NCBI RefSeq assembly: GCF_021283305.1
Contig: NZ_JAJSOK010000014.1
Coordinates: 78,128-142,127 of the forward strand
Source: Pseudonocardia kujensis
Lineage (GTDB): Bacteria; Actinomycetota; Actinomycetes; Mycobacteriales; Pseudonocardiaceae
DNA: 64,000 nt
Direction of reading: 5' to 3'
Positions within the stretch are counted from its first letter, which is position 1. Each line of letters opens with the position of its first letter. Shown in pieces: positions 17,205 to 25,571 of this stretch. Below the pieces are notes generated by a model. The model searched no databases. It saw only the letters and a program-made list of their open reading frames with translations, and had not been told where the DNA came from. Made by a program: the position numbers and the translations under genes.

Positions 17205-18724
17205 ACCATTCTCGAGATGAGTTCTTGCTCCGTGGGTTTCGCGTCGGTGGGTGCCGACACCCTGGCCGTGACCCGTCCGCCCTTCATCACGACGATCTCG
17301 TTCGACAGGCCGATCAGCTCCAGCAGGTCGTCGCTGACCAGGAGGATCCCGACACCCTCGTCGGTGAGGTCCCGGATGAGGTCGTAGATCTCCTCCTTCG
17401 CCCCGGCGTCGACCCCGCGGGTCGGGTTGTCGAGGATGAGGAGCTTGACGTCGGTGGACAGGCAGCGGGCGAAGACCACCTTCTGCTGGTTGCCACCGCT
17501 GAGGGAAAGGATCGAGGCGGTGTCACCGCCGGTCTTGATGCGGATGCGGTCGATCATCCGCCGCGCGACCCGCTGGGCGGTACGCGGGAACACCCACCCG
17601 CGGTTGCGGGCCACGACGGAGCCGATGGCGATGTTGTCCGACACCGTCATCGTGTCGAAGAAGCCGTCGACCTTGCGCTCGGGCGGCACGTAGGCGACCC
17701 GGAGCCGGGCGCTGTGCCGCGGACTGCGCCGGGTCAGCAGCTCGCCCCGCGTGCGGACCGTCCCGGTCGCGGGACGGTCCCCGAAGACGGCGCGGCCGAC
17801 CTCGCTCTTGCCGGAGCCCAGTACACCGGCGATACCGACGATCTCCCCCTCGCGCACTCTCAGGTCGACGCCCTCGAAGCTCTCGCCGTCACCGAGGCCC
17901 TCGACCCGGAGCAGCTCGGTCGGCCCCGGCTCGCGCTGTCGACCCTCCCGGTAGAACACCTGATCGCGCTCGCGCCCGACCATCAGGTAGTGCAGCGACT
18001 CCTCGGACAGGGAGTCGGCGTCCCCCTGCCCGACGAGCCTGCCGTCCTTGAGGACGGCGACCCGGTCGCTCCACTCCAGGAGCTCGGCCAGGCGGTGCGA
18101 GACGAAGATGATCGCACTCCGGTCACGGATGGTCTCGATCATGGAGCGCAGGTACTCGACCTCGTCGTGGTCGAGCGCGGCGGTCGGCTCGTCGAGCAGA
18201 ATGATCGGGTCCTCCTGCTCGAGGAGCTCCGAGAGGGCGAACGCCCGGAAGAGCTCGATCATCTGGCAGACCGCGAACGGGTAGCTCTCGACGCGCCGTT
18301 CGACGTCGATCCAGCCGTGGTCGAAACGCTCCATGATCTCGCGCGCCCGGATGATCGCCGACCTGCGGTCGATGATGCCGAAGCGCTGGAAGTGCTCCTC
18401 GTGCCCGATGAACAGGTTCTCCCACACCGACAGGTTGGGCAGCAGCGCGAGCTCCTGGAACACCCGGAAGACCCCGTGTGTGGCGGCCTCGTGGTAGCTC
18501 GTGTAGTCCGCTACCCTGCCCCGCACCGTCAGCGTCCCGGCCGACGCGTGGTCGGTCCCGCTGATCAGGTTGAGCAGCGTCGACTTGCCCGCGCCGTTCT
18601 CCCCGATGAGGCCCAGCACCTCCCCCTTGGAGACGCTGAGGCTCACGTCCTCGACGGCCGCGAAGCCACCGAACCGACGGGTCACCCCCTCCATCGAGAG
18701 CAGCGGCGGCGGCGCGGTGGTCAC
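17201..18724 (-). CDS. RbsA-type ABC transporter ATP-binding protein
   Basis: A 507-residue protein with two fused nucleotide-binding domains. The N-terminal domain has Walker A GENGAGKS (about 40) and Walker B IILLDEPTAAL. The C-terminal domain has GVLGSGKSEVG, LSGGNQQKVVFAR and LLILDNPTRGVD. As in RbsA, the second Walker A is atypical. The GTG at 18724 gives the usual family length. Upstream in-frame starts at 18793 and 18835 would add 23 to 37 unconserved residues. It overlaps the permease start by 4 bases. Confidence 0.87.
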   Translation of the reverse strand: MTTAPPPLLSMEGVTRRFGGFAAVEDVSLSVSKGEVLGLIGENGAGKSTLLNLISGTDHASAGTLTVRGRVADYTSYHEAATHGVFRVFQELALLPNLSVWENLFIGHEEHFQRFGIIDRRSAIIRAREIMERFDHGWIDVERRVESYPFAVCQMIELFRAFALSELLEQEDPIILLDEPTAALDHDEVEYLRSMIETIRDRSAIIFVSHRLAELLEWSDRVAVLKDGRLVGQGDADSLSEESLHYLMVGRERDQVFYREGRQREPGPTELLRVEGLGDGESFEGVDLRVREGEIVGIAGVLGSGKSEVGRAVFGDRPATGTVRTRGELLTRRSPRHSARLRVAYVPPERKVDGFFDTMTVSDNIAIGSVVARNRGWVFPRTAQRVARRMIDRIRIKTGGDTASILSLSGGNQQKVVFARCLSTDVKLLILDNPTRGVDAGAKEEIYDLIRDLTDEGVGILLVSDDLLELIGLSNEIVVMKGGRVTARVSAPTDAKPTEQELISRMV

Positions 18725-18883
18725 GGCCTCGCCCCGAGTGCGACCCCACCGCGACCACCGGGGGAAGGCGGAGCCCGCAGTCTTGCGAAACATCCATGTG
18801 TCGTCAGTCCTTCGTCCGTCTTGAGGGGTGGTCACCGGCGGGGTCGCCGGGGCCCGCTCGGCGAGGTCGGCTCGGAGATCCGC

Positions 18884-19960
18884 TCAGAGAGCGGCGACGC
18901 GCGGCGCGACCTCCGTGGCCAGCAGCTCCATCGAGCGCCGCCAGACCTCCGGGGTCTCGCTGTAGTCGTAGCCGAGGACCAGTGTCGTGCCGTACCCGCC
19001 GAGGGCGGTGTGCAGCTCGGTCAGCTTGCGGGTCACGGTCTCGGGGGAGCCGATGATCCAGTTGTGCTCGGCGCAGTACTCCGGGGTGACCGCGCTGTCC
19101 GGCAGGTCCGCGTCGTGCTTGAAGAACTTGAGGAAGCCGAACTGGCTGAACAGGTCCAGCATGTACTCGCGCTGGTAGCGACCCATCTCCCCGTTGACGG
19201 CGAGCTCGTAGGCCTCCTCGTCGGTGTCGGCGACGAACACCTCCTTCGCCACCCGCCAGTCCGAGCGGTCCGGGGTCAGCCCGGAGCGGGCGGCGCCGGC
19301 CTCGACCGACCGCCAGTGGTCCCTGACGTAGTCGAGACCGAGGTTGAGGCTCATCGGGATGAACCCGCGCTCGCCCGCCATCTCCAGGGTCGGCGACGGC
19401 GAGTTCAGGCCGGCCACCCCGATGCGCGGATGCGGGGACTGGAACGGCTTGCTGTGGTACTGCAGGTGCCGGTACATCGTGTCGATCCGGTTCACCGTCC
19501 AGTACTTGCCGACGTGCTCGAACGGCTCCTTCTCCGTCCAGAGCCGCAGGATGATCTCCAGCGCCTCCGCGGTCATGTCCCGGTTCTGTCCGGAGAGACC
19601 GTCGACGTCGAACAGCTTCCAGTCACCGGGCAGGCCGGCCGACCCGACGCCGAACATCAACCGGCCCTGGGCGAGCTGGTCGAGGAAGGCGACCCGCGAG
19701 GCGAGCTCGGCGGGGTGGTGGAAGGGCAGCAGGTGCGCACCGGGCGCAAGGTTGATCCGGCTCGTCTGCAGCAGGGCCTGCGCGATCATCAGATCGGGGG
19801 CCGGGATCGGCTCGCACGGCGAGGTGAAGTGCTCGCCGATCCAGGCCTCCTGGAAACCGAGCTCGTCCGCCCAGCGGATCATCTGCAGGTCCCACTGCAC
19901 GGCGTCGTAGACGTCCGCGTCCTTGGGGTGAGCGGGCATCATGAACAGGCCGAGTTCCAT
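18884..19960 (-). CDS. Luciferase-like (LLM) flavin-dependent monooxygenase 2
   Basis: A 358-residue luciferase-fold monooxygenase. The ATG at 19960 (MELGLFMMPAHP) is chosen over an in-frame start at 19987 because GAGAGG precedes it and the strand LGLFMMPAHP normally opens the domain. Motifs: GFQEAWIGEHFTSP (about 33), LAQGRLMFGVGSAGLPGD (about 92), PRIGVAGLNSPSPTLEMAGERG (about 161). It differs enough from the enzyme at 3769 to suggest another substrate. It leads the import operon and faces a flavin reductase across a 128-base region with a perfect operator, so uptake and oxygenation are likely co-induced. FMNH2 probably comes from that reductase. Confidence 0.86.
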   Translation of the reverse strand: MELGLFMMPAHPKDADVYDAVQWDLQMIRWADELGFQEAWIGEHFTSPCEPIPAPDLMIAQALLQTSRINLAPGAHLLPFHHPAELASRVAFLDQLAQGRLMFGVGSAGLPGDWKLFDVDGLSGQNRDMTAEALEIILRLWTEKEPFEHVGKYWTVNRIDTMYRHLQYHSKPFQSPHPRIGVAGLNSPSPTLEMAGERGFIPMSLNLGLDYVRDHWRSVEAGAARSGLTPDRSDWRVAKEVFVADTDEEAYELAVNGEMGRYQREYMLDLFSQFGFLKFFKHDADLPDSAVTPEYCAEHNWIIGSPETVTRKLTELHTALGGYGTTLVLGYDYSETPEVWRRSMELLATEVAPRVAAL

Positions 19961-20029
19961 CGGGCGTCCTCTCTGAAGAAGCGTCACTCCGTCGAGGGCA
20001 GAGTGTCGGCCGCCACATTGGTCATCTCG

Positions 20030-20046
20030 TGTTCAACTTGTGAACA
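20030..20046. promoter_or_regulatory. Operator palindrome TGTTCA-N5-TGAACA
   Basis: TGTTCA-ACTTG-TGAACA, two perfect 6-base arms. It is the best example of the island's shared site. It lies 70 bases upstream of the LLM/ABC operon start (19960) and 43 bases upstream of the flavin reductase start (20089), so it could control both directions. Confidence 0.65.
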
Positions 20047-20088
20047 GGGCTCTGCCCGCAGGCCGCCCGTGCTGGTCGAGCGTCCGGT

Positions 20089-20514
20089 GTGACGGCGGTG
20101 TGCGCGCAGGTCGACGGCTTGCCGGTCGGCCTGGCCGCGAGCTCGTTCACGTCCGTCTCGGTGGACCCGCCGCTGGTGTCGGTCTGCCTGCAGCACTCCT
20201 CCACCACGTGGCCGGTGCTGCGCGAGCGGGCCCGGCTCGGGCTCAGCGTGCTCGCCGAGGGGCACGACGACGTCTGTGCCAGGCTCGCGAGCAAGCGCGG
20301 GGACCGGTTCGCCGGGACCGACTGGATCGCCACACCCGAGGGCGGGGTGTTCGTCCACGGGGCCACGGCCTGGCTCGACTGCTCGATCCACGCCGCGGTG
20401 CCCGCGGGCGACCACGACATCGTCCTGCTGCGCGTGCACGGTCTCCGCGTCGACGCGGCCGTGGCCCCCCTCGTCTTCCACGGCAGCCGCTTCCGGCGCC
20501 TCGAGGCCGTCTGA
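20089..20514 (+). CDS. Flavin reductase-like protein, short N-terminus
   Basis: 141 residues from a GTG at 20089. LPVGLAASSFTSVSVDPPLVSVCLQ (about 11 to 35) and the VLAEGHDDVCARLAS region are typical of NAD(P)H:flavin oxidoreductases that supply FMNH2 to luciferase-like monooxygenases. The family normally starts about 20 residues earlier. Here the in-frame sequence upstream still reads RASGVTAV, like the usual PSGVTVV, but no start codon occurs before a TGA at 20041. The protein is therefore either slightly shortened or starts unusually. It is divergent from LLM monooxygenase 2 and is its likely partner. Confidence 0.75.
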   Translation: MTAVCAQVDGLPVGLAASSFTSVSVDPPLVSVCLQHSSTTWPVLRERARLGLSVLAEGHDDVCARLASKRGDRFAGTDWIATPEGGVFVHGATAWLDCSIHAAVPAGDHDIVLLRVHGLRVDAAVAPLVFHGSRFRRLEAV

Positions 20515-20723
20515 ACCGGATCGGGCGAGACGGAGTTCCCGTCGGTCCCTTCCTCACCGCCCCGCGCAGCTCGAGGGGCACGGTGCGCTCGTGCGGTACG
20601 CCCCGACCCGGACAGCGGTCGGAGCCGGTGTCGGGCCGTCCTCGCGGCCGGGTGACGTGACCCCGTCCGACGTGATCCACTGGCGGGGAGTCCCGCGACC
20701 GCGATCACACCCGGAGCCCGCCC

Positions 20724-21629
20724 GTGCCGCTCGACCCGCAGTTCCGCACCGTCCTCGACAGCCTCGCCGCCACCGGGTTCACCGGCCTCACCGGCGGCGA
20801 CGCCCCCGCCGCACGGGAGCGGTACCGGACGCTCGCACTGTCCCGGCGCGGGCCGGGGTTCGTGGCCGAGCCGGTCGCCGGGGTGGAGGACACGACGGCC
20901 GACGGCGTCCCCGTGCGGGTCTTCACGCCCACCGAGGACCGCGGGCCCGCGGTGGTCTACCTGCACGGCGGCGGCTGGGTGGTCGGTGACCTGGACACGC
21001 ACGACCCGTTGTGCCGCCGGGTCGCCAACGCGCTCGGCGCGGTCGTGGTCTCCGTGGACTACCGGCTCGCGCCCGAGCACCCCTTCCCCGCCGGGCTCGA
21101 CGACGCCGTCACGGCGCTGCGCTGGACCCTCGCCCGCCATCCCGACCGGCCCGTCGGCGTCGCCGGGGACAGTGCGGGTGCCTCGCTCGCCGCCGGTGTC
21201 GCGCTGCGGGCCCGTGACGGCGGGCTCCCGCTGGCCGGGCAGCTGCTGTTCTACCCGGCGACCGACCCGGCGATGACCTCGCAGTCGGTGCGCGACAACG
21301 GCGAGGGCTACTTCCTCACCCACGCCGACATGGCCTGGTTCCTCGCGCAGTACCTGCCCGGTGGCGGGACCGGCGTCGCCGAGGTGGACCTGCTCGCGGC
21401 CGACGTGGCCGCAGTCGCGCCTGCCGTCGTCGCCACGGCGGAGTTCGACCCGCTCCGGGACGAGGGGGCCGCCTACGCCGAGCACCTGGCCGCGGCGGGG
21501 GTGCCGGTCGAGCACGTGCCCGGGCCGGGGCTCATCCACGGCTATGCGGCCTTCCTCGGCGTGGTCGACGCCGCCGACACCATCGCCGTGCGAGCCCTCG
21601 AATCCTTCGGCCGGGTACTCGCGGGGTGA
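20724..21629 (+). CDS. HSL-family alpha/beta hydrolase (esterase)
   Basis: A 301-residue carboxylesterase of the hormone-sensitive-lipase family. The oxyanion motif HGGG (about 76), YRLAPEHPFPAG, the nucleophile elbow GDSAG (about 150), the Asp in EFDPLRDEG (about 244) and the His in LIHGY (about 273) make a complete triad. The start is a GTG at 20724 with GGAG 7 bases upstream. It probably cleaves short acyl esters or lactones. It could serve the neighbouring catabolic island after a Baeyer-Villiger step, but it stands alone and this link is speculative. Confidence 0.88.
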   Translation: MPLDPQFRTVLDSLAATGFTGLTGGDAPAARERYRTLALSRRGPGFVAEPVAGVEDTTADGVPVRVFTPTEDRGPAVVYLHGGGWVVGDLDTHDPLCRRVANALGAVVVSVDYRLAPEHPFPAGLDDAVTALRWTLARHPDRPVGVAGDSAGASLAAGVALRARDGGLPLAGQLLFYPATDPAMTSQSVRDNGEGYFLTHADMAWFLAQYLPGGGTGVAEVDLLAADVAAVAPAVVATAEFDPLRDEGAAYAEHLAAAGVPVEHVPGPGLIHGYAAFLGVVDAADTIAVRALESFGRVLAG

Positions 21630-21649
21630 ATCCGGCGGCGCGGTGATCA

Positions 21650-22002
21650 TGGTGGTGGGCACGCCCTGCTCGCCGAGGCCGACGAGGCGCTCGACGGGCT
21701 GGAGGAGCTGATCCGGCGGATCAACCGGACGAACGCGGCCACCGACCTCGGCCCGGACGGCACCATGACGGATGCGCTGGCCCGGCGGGACGTGCTGCGG
21801 CTGCGGCACGGGGTCCTCACCGCCTCGGCCGACGCCGCGGCCGGGCACGGCGCCGGCTTCCGTCAGCTGCGCTCCGAGCTGCGCCGGCGCGCGACGCTGC
21901 CGGTCGCCGAGCTGCGTCGGCGCGCGGACGGGATCGAAGGAGACGCGTGAGCTCGACGCGCGGATCCAGCAGGCGAACGGGAACGTCGAGCTGCTGGACT
22001 GA
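21650..22002 (+). pseudogene. DIP1984-family protein, truncated and frameshifted
   Basis: The frame from about 21660 reads LLAEADEALDGLEELIRR, then INRTNAAT, TMTDALARRDVLRLRHGVL and onward to a TGA at 21950. This matches the central part of DIP1984-family proteins. The family's C-terminal tail (RELDARIQQANGNVELLD) continues in another frame to a TGA at 22002. A single-base insertion near 21948 explains the break. About 50 N-terminal residues and a start codon are also missing. It was recognised from the characteristic INRTNAAT and LDARIQ segments. The family has no known function. Confidence 0.7.
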
Positions 22003-22114
22003 GCGCCGGGAGGCGGGACCGGGGCCCGGGAGCGGGTACCCGGGCGGGGAGCGGGCACGAGCCCGAGGGCCGGCGGGTGAAGTCCGGCCCATGACGGGGC
22101 GCGAGGGGCAGCGC

Positions 22115-22138
22115 AGGGGTTCGACTCCCCCGATCACC
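22115..22138 (+). other. tRNA T-arm-like fragment, possible att remnant
   Basis: GGGG-TTCGACT-CCCC has the conserved loop (TTCRANY) and a stem of a tRNA T-arm and is followed by CGATCACC, like an acceptor 3' strand. The partner 5' acceptor, D-arm and anticodon arm are not found upstream, so this is not a whole tRNA. Such 3' fragments are left by integrative elements at attachment sites. Chance resemblance is possible. Confidence 0.3.
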
Positions 22139-22253
22139 GTGCAGCCAGCACGACGCACACGTCATCGGCGCACGCACGACCGCGCACCACCACGTGCCGG
22201 CCCCCTCCGGGGAGGGTGGGTCAGGGGACCCCGCGCCCCGGTTCCGCGTACCG

Positions 22254-22697
22254 TCAGCCGACGGGCACGCGGCGCTCCGCACGCTCCAGCAGGGCGACGA
22301 CCTCGTCCCGGCTGCGGTGCGGCGCATCGTTCCACGAGGTCAGCTCGCGGATCAGCGCCGCGCCGCCCGGGCCGCGCAGCGCCGGCGCGGCGCGCTCGCC
22401 CGTGCCCGGCAGGCACCGCCAGACGTGGGCGATCCACGGCATCGCGTCCCGCTCGACGTTCACCAGCCGTCCGCCGCGGTGCGCGGCGACGGTCAGCGCC
22501 GCCACCAGACAGGCCTGCTCCACCTCGTCGGGCTGTGGCGGCCCGGAGAGGAGCCGCGCGAGCCGCGAGGGACGACTGTCGGTGCACCAGCCGTGCTGCA
22601 TCCACCCGCGCTGCACGATCCCGCGCGCCACCGCGAGCACACTCCGCTGGGGCCGGACCAGGGGCCGGACCCCGGGTTCCGCCAGACACACCGCCAT
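22254..22697 (-). CDS. DUF6197 family protein
   Basis: 147 residues from an ATG at 22697 with GGAGGAG upstream. The central part (VLAVARGIVQRGWMQHGWCTDSR) and the C-terminal SWNDAPHRSRDEVVALLERAERR fit DUF6197, a small actinobacterial family of unknown function whose members end in WNDAP followed by a helix. In many members the middle carries a CALGA-type segment. Here it is replaced by a longer Arg-rich stretch, so the match is partial. No operon partners. Confidence 0.6.
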   Translation of the reverse strand: MAVCLAEPGVRPLVRPQRSVLAVARGIVQRGWMQHGWCTDSRPSRLARLLSGPPQPDEVEQACLVAALTVAAHRGGRLVNVERDAMPWIAHVWRCLPGTGERAAPALRGPGGAALIRELTSWNDAPHRSRDEVVALLERAERRVPVG

Positions 22698-23160
22698 AGC
22701 CGCTGCTCCTCCCGTTCGTGCCGACCTCTGCCCCACCGAGCAGTGTGGGCCGGGAGAAGCCGCGACGGTAGGGCCCGTGGGCTCGACCGAGCGCGGTCAA
22801 CGGCCGGACGGCGCGGTCGTCGCTGGACCGCGGCGGCCCGCGGGCTCGTCGCGACGATCACCTGGCGGCGCGGCAGACGTGGGTCTGTGGCCTTCGAGGG
22901 CAGCGACCGCTCCGGCGACGGGGTCGACGCGCTCTCCGACGCCGACCGCCACGAGATCGCCGAGAAGAGCGTCGTGACCCTCGTCCCGCGCGCCTCCTGC
23001 CGTTGATACGCCGGAGGTCGCCGCCACCGGCACCGACGAGACCGCGCTGCATCGCCTGTTGCGGGCATCGGCACCACCTTCTCGCGAGCGCCGGGTTCCG
23101 CGTGGTGGGCATCGTTCCCGCAGGTCCGGGGCGGTCGGTGATCGAGGCGCTGCCGACCCA
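22698..23160. other. Gap without a supported gene
   Basis: About 460 bases between the DUF6197 gene and the decayed methyltransferase. All open frames here are Arg/Pro-rich shadow frames. On the minus strand the last frame of the broken methyltransferase runs through without a stop until 22858. Nothing else is supported. Confidence 0.5.
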
Positions 23161-23655
23161 GGAACGCTCGGCGGTCACGACGACGGTGGTGTAGGGCATC
23201 GTGATCCGCCCGCCGAGGGGCGTCGACCGCGGCGCCGACGCCGGCCTCCAGCTCGGCCCACGTGGCCGCTGGGATCCGGCTCGCCTCGCCACCGGTGCGC
23301 ATCTCGTCCAGCCACTCGTCCCGGGTGGAGGACCGCCGCCACTCGACGGACCACTGCCCGGGCTCGGCGAACCCGCCGGCCCGCCGGATCCCGTCCACGG
23401 TGCGGTCGCCGAAGATCCCGGGGTCGCCCCCGCCGGTCCGCCACACGCGGCCGGCCAGCGAGCCGGGCACCACGCGGTCGAAGACCGGGCGGAAGGCCTC
23501 CGCGACCTCGGGTGCGGGCCGGAAGACGTTCCAGAACAGCGCCAGCAGACCGCCCGGGCGCAGGATCCGCCCGGCCTTCGCCGCGCCCGCGACCGGGTCG
23601 ACCCAGTGCCACGTCTGGCCGGCGACGACGGCGTCGAACGTGCGTCTCGAGGGAT
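23161..23655 (-). pseudogene. SAM-dependent methyltransferase remnant
   Basis: The minus strand from about 23650 reads RTFDAVVAGQTWHWVDP, then AGRILRPGGLLALFWN and a C-terminal region typical of a class I methyltransferase family. The N-terminal half with the SAM-binding glycine motif is missing. Near the 3' end the frame is lost at a four-base G run (23217 to 23220, CCCC on the coding strand). In the next frame the expected end LGGRITMPYTTVVVTAERS appears. One extra base explains the shift. The 5' break abuts the DUF5134 gene. It is a dead gene with two lesions. Confidence 0.7.
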
Positions 23656-23700
23656 GGGTCGAGGGCGCGCGCGGGTGCCCCGCTCGGCCCGGTGTCTCCG

Positions 23701-24351
23701 TCAGATCCCGCCCAGCAGCATGATCCCCATCGAGGCGGCGGCGACGAGGTGCGCGACGGCTGCCACCCGGGCCGTGCGCAGGGCGCCGAGGCGCGCGCCG
23801 GCGGGCACCCGGCCGTCGCCGGCGCAGCCCGTCGCCGGGGCTCCCGCGGTCAGCGGGAGCCGTGCCGCCGCCCGTCCGGCCGCGGCCGCGAACCGGTCGC
23901 CGCATCTCATCCCGTGCCAGGCGAAGTAGCCGACCAGCACGATCGACACGCCGGAGATCCAGATCGGTGTCCCTGCCGTCCCGGCGTGGGCGGGGTGCCC
24001 CGCGTGCCCGCCGCCGGCGCTCCCCGCGGCGCCGTGCGGGCCCAGGAGGAGCATGAAGACCATCGCGAGGCCGCAGATCACGTGGTGCGCGGCGTCGTCG
24101 GCGGCCGGGCCGTCGCGTAGAGCGGCGGCGGTGAACCAGGCGGCGCTGACGCCGAAGAGGACGGACCAGGCGACCGGTGGCACAGGGTCGGCGGCCGGCG
24201 AGAACATCGCGGCCATCCCGAACGCCATCGCGGCGTGCGCCGACTCCCCGGCGGCAGGGCGGCCGTCGCGGCGGGCGGTCACCAGGCGGACGACGTGCAG
24301 CAGGCCCAGGCCGACCAGGACCGCGGACACTCCGGCATCGAACCAGGCCAT
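23701..24351 (-). CDS. DUF5134 family membrane protein
   Basis: 216 residues from the ATG at 24351 (MAWFDAGVS), with AAAGGA upstream. About six hydrophobic helices are visible. The N-terminal helix with GLGLLHVVRLV, the AHAAMAFGMAAMF segment (about 40 to 52) and AHHVICGLAMVFML (about 88 to 101) carry His and Met residues within membrane helices, as in DUF5134 proteins. A His/Gly-rich loop (GGHAGHPAHAG, about 113 to 123) could bind metal. DUF5134 function is unknown and a copper-related role is only a guess from these residues. Confidence 0.7.
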   Translation of the reverse strand: MAWFDAGVSAVLVGLGLLHVVRLVTARRDGRPAAGESAHAAMAFGMAAMFSPAADPVPPVAWSVLFGVSAAWFTAAALRDGPAADDAAHHVICGLAMVFMLLLGPHGAAGSAGGGHAGHPAHAGTAGTPIWISGVSIVLVGYFAWHGMRCGDRFAAAAGRAAARLPLTAGAPATGCAGDGRVPAGARLGALRTARVAAVAHLVAAASMGIMLLGGI

Positions 24352-24866
24352 GGGCGAGCGGGTCCTTTCGTCGCGGGGAGCGTCGGGCGGCTCCGGAGAG
24401 TGCGCGACCCGGTGCGGGCCGTCACGAGAACTGCACCGTCTCCACGTTCCGCGCGGGTTTCCGCCGCGGTACGAGCACACGCCTGATTCGCGATCTCCCG
24501 TGTCACCCCCGTGACCGTCCGTCGAGGTGCGGTGACGTCCGCATCACCTCCCGCTCCCCTCGTCGTGAGATCCGCACGTCAGCGGCCGGGACGACCGTGC
24601 CGACCACGCGCGGCCGGCACGGTCGGCACCGGCTCGGCAACCGGACCGATGTGGGTGAGGGCCCCGCCCGACGGTCGCTGCGCGTGACGGTGTGCTGGTC
24701 ACCGTCCCGCGGCCCACAGTTCTCGCGATCGCCCGTAACCGTGTGAGGACGACTTGACCTTCCGGTGACCGGCGCGCCGCCGTTCGGACACGCAGCCGCG
24801 ACGAGATCTCCCGCAACCCGTCCGGCCGACCGGCCGGACCTGCCGTCCTGCGGAAGGAGTACGGGT
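24352..24866. promoter_or_regulatory. Gene-free upstream region of the GlnR-like pair
   Basis: 515 bases with no supported gene. It holds an inverted repeat GACGGTG-N7-CACCGTC (24686 to 24706), which could be an operator or a weak terminator, and a TTGACC promoter-like hexamer at 24753. The GlnR-like gene at 24867 is preceded by GGAAGGAG. Confidence 0.4.
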
Positions 24867-25571
24867 ATGGAGGTCCTGGTCCTGACCACGGCACCCGCGG
24901 GCCGGTCGGTGCTGCCCGCGCTCGACCTGCTCGATCACCGGGTGCGGGCGACGGCTCCGTCCGTCACGGCCTTCCTGGCAGCCGGGCGCTGCGACGTCGT
25001 GGTGGTCGACGGGCGCCGCCAGCCGCACGCCGCCCTCGAGCTCGCGGCCCTGGTCGCGACGGCGGCCCGCGGCACGCCCGTGGTGTTCGTGGCCGACGAG
25101 GCCGGTCTCACCGGCCTGCCGCGCGGGCACGGCGTGGCACAGCTGGTCCTCGCCGACGCCGGGCCCGCCGAGGTCGACGCCCGGTTGCGGCTGGCGCGGC
25201 GCGGGTTCGGCCCGCGGCCGGGGACCGGGCGCGAGCACTCCGAGGTGGTACGGGTCGGCCCGTTCGAGCTGGACGCCCACGCCTACACGATCCGGCTCCA
25301 GCAGCGGCCGCTGCCGCTCACGCACCGGGAGTTCGAGCTGCTCGGCGCGCTGCTGGCAGATGCCGGACGGCCGTTGTCCCGGGAGCGCCTGCTCGGTCTG
25401 GTCGACGGCGACGGGACCAGCCCGCGGGCGGTCGACTGCCACATCCGCGCGATCCGGGCGAAGCTCGGCGCGCACCGCGGCAGCATCCGCACCGTCCGGG
25501 GGCTCGGCTACGTGGTCCCCGCCGGGTGCCCGGCCTCCGACGCGCCCGGCGGCAGTCGGGGCAGGACGTAA
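24867..25571 (+). CDS. GlnR-like orphan response regulator 1
   Basis: A 234-residue OmpR-type protein. The N-terminal receiver-like domain (1 to about 115) has DVVVVDGRRQP and LADAGPAEVDARLRLA, very close in style to actinobacterial GlnR, the atypical nitrogen regulator. The C-terminal winged helix (about 130 to 225) shows LPLTHREFELLGALL and RAVDCHIRAIRAKLG. Like GlnR, it has no histidine kinase gene nearby. It converges with a paralogue of exactly the same length and their 3' ends overlap by 64 bases. It is probably not the housekeeping GlnR and may be a local regulator. Targets unknown. Confidence 0.8.
   Translation: MEVLVLTTAPAGRSVLPALDLLDHRVRATAPSVTAFLAAGRCDVVVVDGRRQPHAALELAALVATAARGTPVVFVADEAGLTGLPRGHGVAQLVLADAGPAEVDARLRLARRGFGPRPGTGREHSEVVRVGPFELDAHAYTIRLQQRPLPLTHREFELLGALLADAGRPLSRERLLGLVDGDGTSPRAVDCHIRAIRAKLGAHRGSIRTVRGLGYVVPAGCPASDAPGGSRGRT

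Noticed and set aside
22115..22138. A complete tRNA gene
   Set aside because: Only the T-arm and a possible acceptor 3' strand are present. No matching 5' acceptor or anticodon arm could be found upstream.
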